Shown: positions 13,718-15,388 of the stretch, piece by piece | How positions within the stretch are numbered: position 1 is the stretch's first letter | Layout of the letters: every line of letters starts with the position of its first letter | Source: Candidatus Falkowbacteria bacterium CG10_big_fil_rev_8_21_14_0_10_43_10 | Lineage (GTDB): Bacteria; Patescibacteriota; Patescibacteriia; Patescibacteriales; XYC2-FULL-47-12 | Assembly: GCA_002773655.1 (NCBI GenBank) | Contig: PFAR01000037.1 | Coordinates: forward strand, 13,580 to 28,967 | Direction: 5' to 3' | Length of the DNA: 15,388 bases | Position numbers and translations under genes: made by a program | The notes under the pieces: model-generated | The model's input: only the letters and a program-made list of their open reading frames with translations | Database searches by the model: none | What the model was told of the DNA's origin: nothing

Positions 13718-13745
13718 CGCGACCCGCCTTGACGCGAGGCAGGTT
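13718..13745 (-). repeat. Repeat-family member in the lysS leader
   Basis: On the minus strand AACCTGCCT, seven bases, AGGCGGGT form an imperfect hairpin (one mismatch, which is G-U in RNA). It opens with AACCTGCCT and has CGTCA four bases on, as at 5359-5373. It lies in the leader between the promoter and the ATG at 13700. Confidence 0.45.
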
Positions 13746-13777
13746 AATCGTGTCTTTTAGTGGTAATTTATATGTTC

Positions 13778-13806
13778 ATTTTACTTTATCTTTATGACGG
13801 TGTCAA
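13778..13806 (-). promoter_or_regulatory. Sigma-70 promoter for lysS
   Basis: On the minus strand the -35 is TTGACA (13806-13801), the spacer 17 bases, the -10 TAAAAT (13783-13778). The boxes and spacing equal those at 7828-7856. Predicted start is about 13771. Confidence 0.7.
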
Positions 13807-13856
13807 AATTATTTATTGCCTGCCCGTTATCTGGCGTAGTATAACTAGCGGGCTTA

Positions 13857-13885
13857 CCAGCCTAATCGTGCAGCGATTAGGCTGG
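13857..13885. repeat. 12-bp perfect inverted repeat, stand-alone hairpin
   Basis: CCAGCCTAATCG (13857-13868) pairs perfectly with 13874-13885 around loop TGCAG. No T-run follows on either strand. Next to it, 13822-13853 holds a second imperfect palindrome (GCCCGTTAT ... ATAAC-TAGC-GGGC). The 263-base gap 13701-13963 is filled by these, the lysS promoter and repeat and the terminator at 13888-13923. Confidence 0.7.
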
Positions 13886-13887
13886 CC

Positions 13888-13923
13888 AAAAAAATAAAAT
13901 CCCACACCAAAAAATGGTGCGGG
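13888..13923 (-). terminator. Intrinsic terminator for the small acidic gene
   Basis: On the minus strand CCCGCACCA pairs with TGGTGTGGG (nine pairs, one G-U) and is followed by ATTTTATTTTTTT. The G-U pair is an A-C mismatch if read on the + strand, which fixes the orientation. It lies 40 bases after the stop at 13964. Confidence 0.85.
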
Positions 13924-13963
13924 AAGGCTATTCTGCTGTAAAATCTTGATAAACTGCTCTGTT

Positions 13964-14158
13964 TTAATCTTCCAGCTCCTCTATCTCTTTTACAGCCTTT
14001 TCGGCAGCTGCAGCGGAGTCCTCTTCATCTTTTTTAGCCTGTTCCGCGACTTCATCGGATGAAATAATTTCGGGAGTTTCTTCAGGAGCAGACGGTTGAT
14101 TTTCGGTTTCCCTTGGTGTTGTTTCTCGCCCTAAAAATCTATCAAACCATTTAGGCAT
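13964..14158 (-). CDS. Small acidic protein, hypothetical
   Basis: A 64-residue protein I do not recognise. The short basic/aromatic start MPKWFDRFLGR may form an amphipathic helix. The rest is strongly acidic and Ala-rich, probably disordered then helical (SSDEVAEQAKKDEEDSAAAAEKAVKEIEELED). A promoter (TGATATAAT, 14184-14176) lies about 17 bases before the ATG and a matched terminator follows the stop, so it is a single-gene unit between gltX and lysS. No Shine-Dalgarno is seen. Confidence 0.65.
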   Translation of the reverse strand: MPKWFDRFLGRETTPRETENQPSAPEETPEIISSDEVAEQAKKDEEDSAAAAEKAVKEIEELED

Positions 14159-14175
14159 AATTTTAAGGTTAATAA

Positions 14176-14184
14176 ATTATATCA
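14176..14184 (-). promoter_or_regulatory. Extended -10 promoter for the small acidic gene
   Basis: On the minus strand TGATATAAT matches the extended -10 exactly (TATAAT 14181-14176). Predicted start is about 14169, giving a leader of about 11 bases with no Shine-Dalgarno. Confidence 0.6.
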
Positions 14185-14242
14185 AAGCCTCCTTATTAAA
14201 AACTATACACCCTTCTCTAACATTAGCAAAGCTATTTATCCA

Positions 14243-14272
14243 CACCGTTAACTAGCTGCGCAGTTAACGGTG
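14243..14272. repeat. 11-bp perfect inverted repeat between gltX and the small acidic gene
   Basis: CACCGTTAACT (14243-14253) pairs with AGTTAACGGTG (14262-14272) around an eight-base loop. It starts 22 bases after the gltX stop but has no T-run on the minus strand, so it may be a repeat or a non-canonical terminator. Confidence 0.65.
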
Positions 14273-14294
14273 CAGGCACCATCCCCTGTGTAAT

Positions 14295-15388
14295 CTACAA
14301 CTTACTTACCGCACATTCTATTCTTTCTAAGCTCTTTTCTTTGCCTAAAACATCCATAATCTCAAACGGCCCCGGGCTGTTCTGCTGCCCGGATAAAGCC
14401 ACTCGCAGCGGCCACAGCGCTTCGCCGTTAGTTATATTATTATCTTTGATAACTCGCGTTATTTCTTTCTCTAAATTTTTTTTGCTCCAATTCTTAATCT
14501 TATTTAATTTTTGTAAAATTATTGTCAAATTATTTTTTGTTTTTTCTGTATCTGACTTTTTCCAAATTAACAACTCTCTGTTATATTCTAACCTATCTAT
14601 AAAAAATAACTTTGCGTTTTCAGTTATGTCTGATAATCTCTTTAATCTTTCCCGTTCAACTTCCACAACTTTTTCAATATATTCAGCAGAGTATTTTTTT
14701 AAATCATAAACTTTATTTAAATACAACAAACACAAACTGGTTAACTGTTTAACTGGCAACTTACGGATATACTGGCCATTGATGTTATCCAATTTCTGCG
14801 AATCAAAAACCGCTCCGGCTTTATGGATTTTCTTGATGTCAAACTGTTTAACAAGCTCCGGCAGGCTGAAAATTTCCTGCTCTGTCCCGGGATTCCAGCC
14901 TAGGAGCGCCAGATAATTTATCAAAGCTTCCGGCAGGCAGCCCCGCTCTTTGAAACTTTCTACTGATACGTCGCCGGTCCGCTTGCTTAACTTCTTCTTA
15001 TTCTCTCCTAAAATGTTCGGCAGGTGGATAAATTCCGGCGACTGCCAGCCAAATGCTTCATATAATAAGACGTGCTTCGGCGTTGACGGCAGCCAGTCTT
15101 CCCCGCGCATGACGTGCGTTATTTCCATCTCGTGGTCGTCGACCACTACTGCCAGATGATAAGTCGGAAACCCGTCTGACTTCATTAGAACTTGATCGTC
15201 AATTTCTGAAGAATTATATTTTATTTTTCCGTATACCAAATCGTCAAATTCTATTGTTTCATTTTCCGGAACTTTCAGCCGAATTACATATTTACCGCCT
15301 GCTTTTAATTTATTTTTAACTTCTTCAGCGCTTAAGTTGCGGCACCGCCCATCATATCGCGGCGGCTGTTTTTTCTTTTGCTGTTCTT
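14295..15388 (-). CDS. gltX: Glutamyl-tRNA synthetase, 5' end outside window
   Basis: A class I synthetase charging tRNA-Glu. The frame is open to the window edge (codons from 15386), so the TTG at 15239 is internal. About 363 residues are visible; the N-terminal HIGH region (about 110-120 residues) lies outside. Visible features are RYDGRCR near the edge, FPTYHLAVVVDDHEMEITHVMRGEDWLPSTPKH, the KMSKS-type loop KLSKRTG (about 14973-14993) and the LGWNPGTEQEIFSLPELVKQF region leading into the helical anticodon domain, which ends GKEKSLERIECAVSKL. It could be discriminating or non-discriminating; that cannot be told. It is the first gene of the leftward run. Confidence 0.95.
   Translation of the reverse strand, partial: EQQKKKQPPRYDGRCRNLSAEEVKNKLKAGGKYVIRLKVPENETIEFDDLVYGKIKYNSSEIDDQVLMKSDGFPTYHLAVVVDDHEMEITHVMRGEDWLPSTPKHVLLYEAFGWQSPEFIHLPNILGENKKKLSKRTGDVSVESFKERGCLPEALINYLALLGWNPGTEQEIFSLPELVKQFDIKKIHKAGAVFDSQKLDNINGQYIRKLPVKQLTSLCLLYLNKVYDLKKYSAEYIEKVVEVERERLKRLSDITENAKLFFIDRLEYNRELLIWKKSDTEKTKNNLTIILQKLNKIKNWSKKNLEKEITRVIKDNNITNGEALWPLRVALSGQQNSPGPFEIMDVLGKEKSLERIECAVSKL

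Noticed and set aside
13701..13771. Possible T-box or other riboswitch in the lysS leader
   Set aside because: Leader of about 70 bases is too short, has no T-box core and no terminator; the hairpin is explained by the repeat.
1..15388. CRISPR array, insertion sequence or prophage
   Set aside because: No regularly spaced repeats, transposase or phage genes are seen; the tyrosine recombinase has housekeeping Xer length and a nearby dif-like site.

Overview
The window looks like a chromosomal segment of a Candidate Phyla Radiation (Patescibacteria, Parcubacteria-type) bacterium. The reasons are a short alanyl-tRNA synthetase without the C-Ala domain, a single short Xer recombinase, many small or unrecognised proteins, AT-rich spacers and many small palindromic repeats. 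TGA is a normal stop here (for example after the M23 peptidase and CYTH genes), so the code is not the UGA-recoded one of Gracilibacteria/SR1. The lineage is inferred from general features, not from a search.

Layout. From 2 to 6541 all genes lie on the + strand: alaS (5' end outside the window), a one-base-spaced unknown gene, cysS, a coiled-coil M23 peptidase, a two-TM protein, a HExxH metallopeptidase and a cytidine deaminase. From 6580 to 7808 two genes lie on the - strand: a Cys-rich lipoprotein and xerC. From 7885 to 8151 is one small + strand gene with its own promoter, Shine-Dalgarno and terminator. From 8286 to the end all genes lie on the - strand. In transcription order they are gltX (5' end outside), a small acidic protein, lysS, a broken deoxyribosyltransferase-like gene, CYTH, HD, serS, ftsQ-like and a 51-residue membrane protein. 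Five aminoacyl-tRNA synthetase genes (Ala, Cys, Ser, Lys, Glu) fall in 15 kb.

The main discovery is a dif-like site at 8235-8262, with an 11-6-11 layout and 20 of 28 bases identical to E. coli dif. It lies in an AT-rich spacer about 430 bp from xerC, where the + genes on the left and - genes on the right converge. This is the arrangement expected at a replication terminus, so xerC, dif and the convergence probably form a chromosome-dimer resolution locus.

A second theme is palindromic repeats acting inside genes and as terminators. A hairpin repeat is inserted in frame in alaS. A family containing AACCTGC occurs in the lysS leader, in the lysS N-terminal codons and just before the metallopeptidase start. 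Two members of one palindrome family serve as terminator-like structures after cysS and after the metallopeptidase. A 26-bp inverted repeat separates the alaS and cysS transcription units. Promoters fall into two styles: TTGACA-type with a leader and sometimes a strong Shine-Dalgarno (cytidine deaminase, the 88-residue gene, lysS), and extended -10 elements exactly six bases before an ATG, implying leaderless mRNA (M23 peptidase, xerC).
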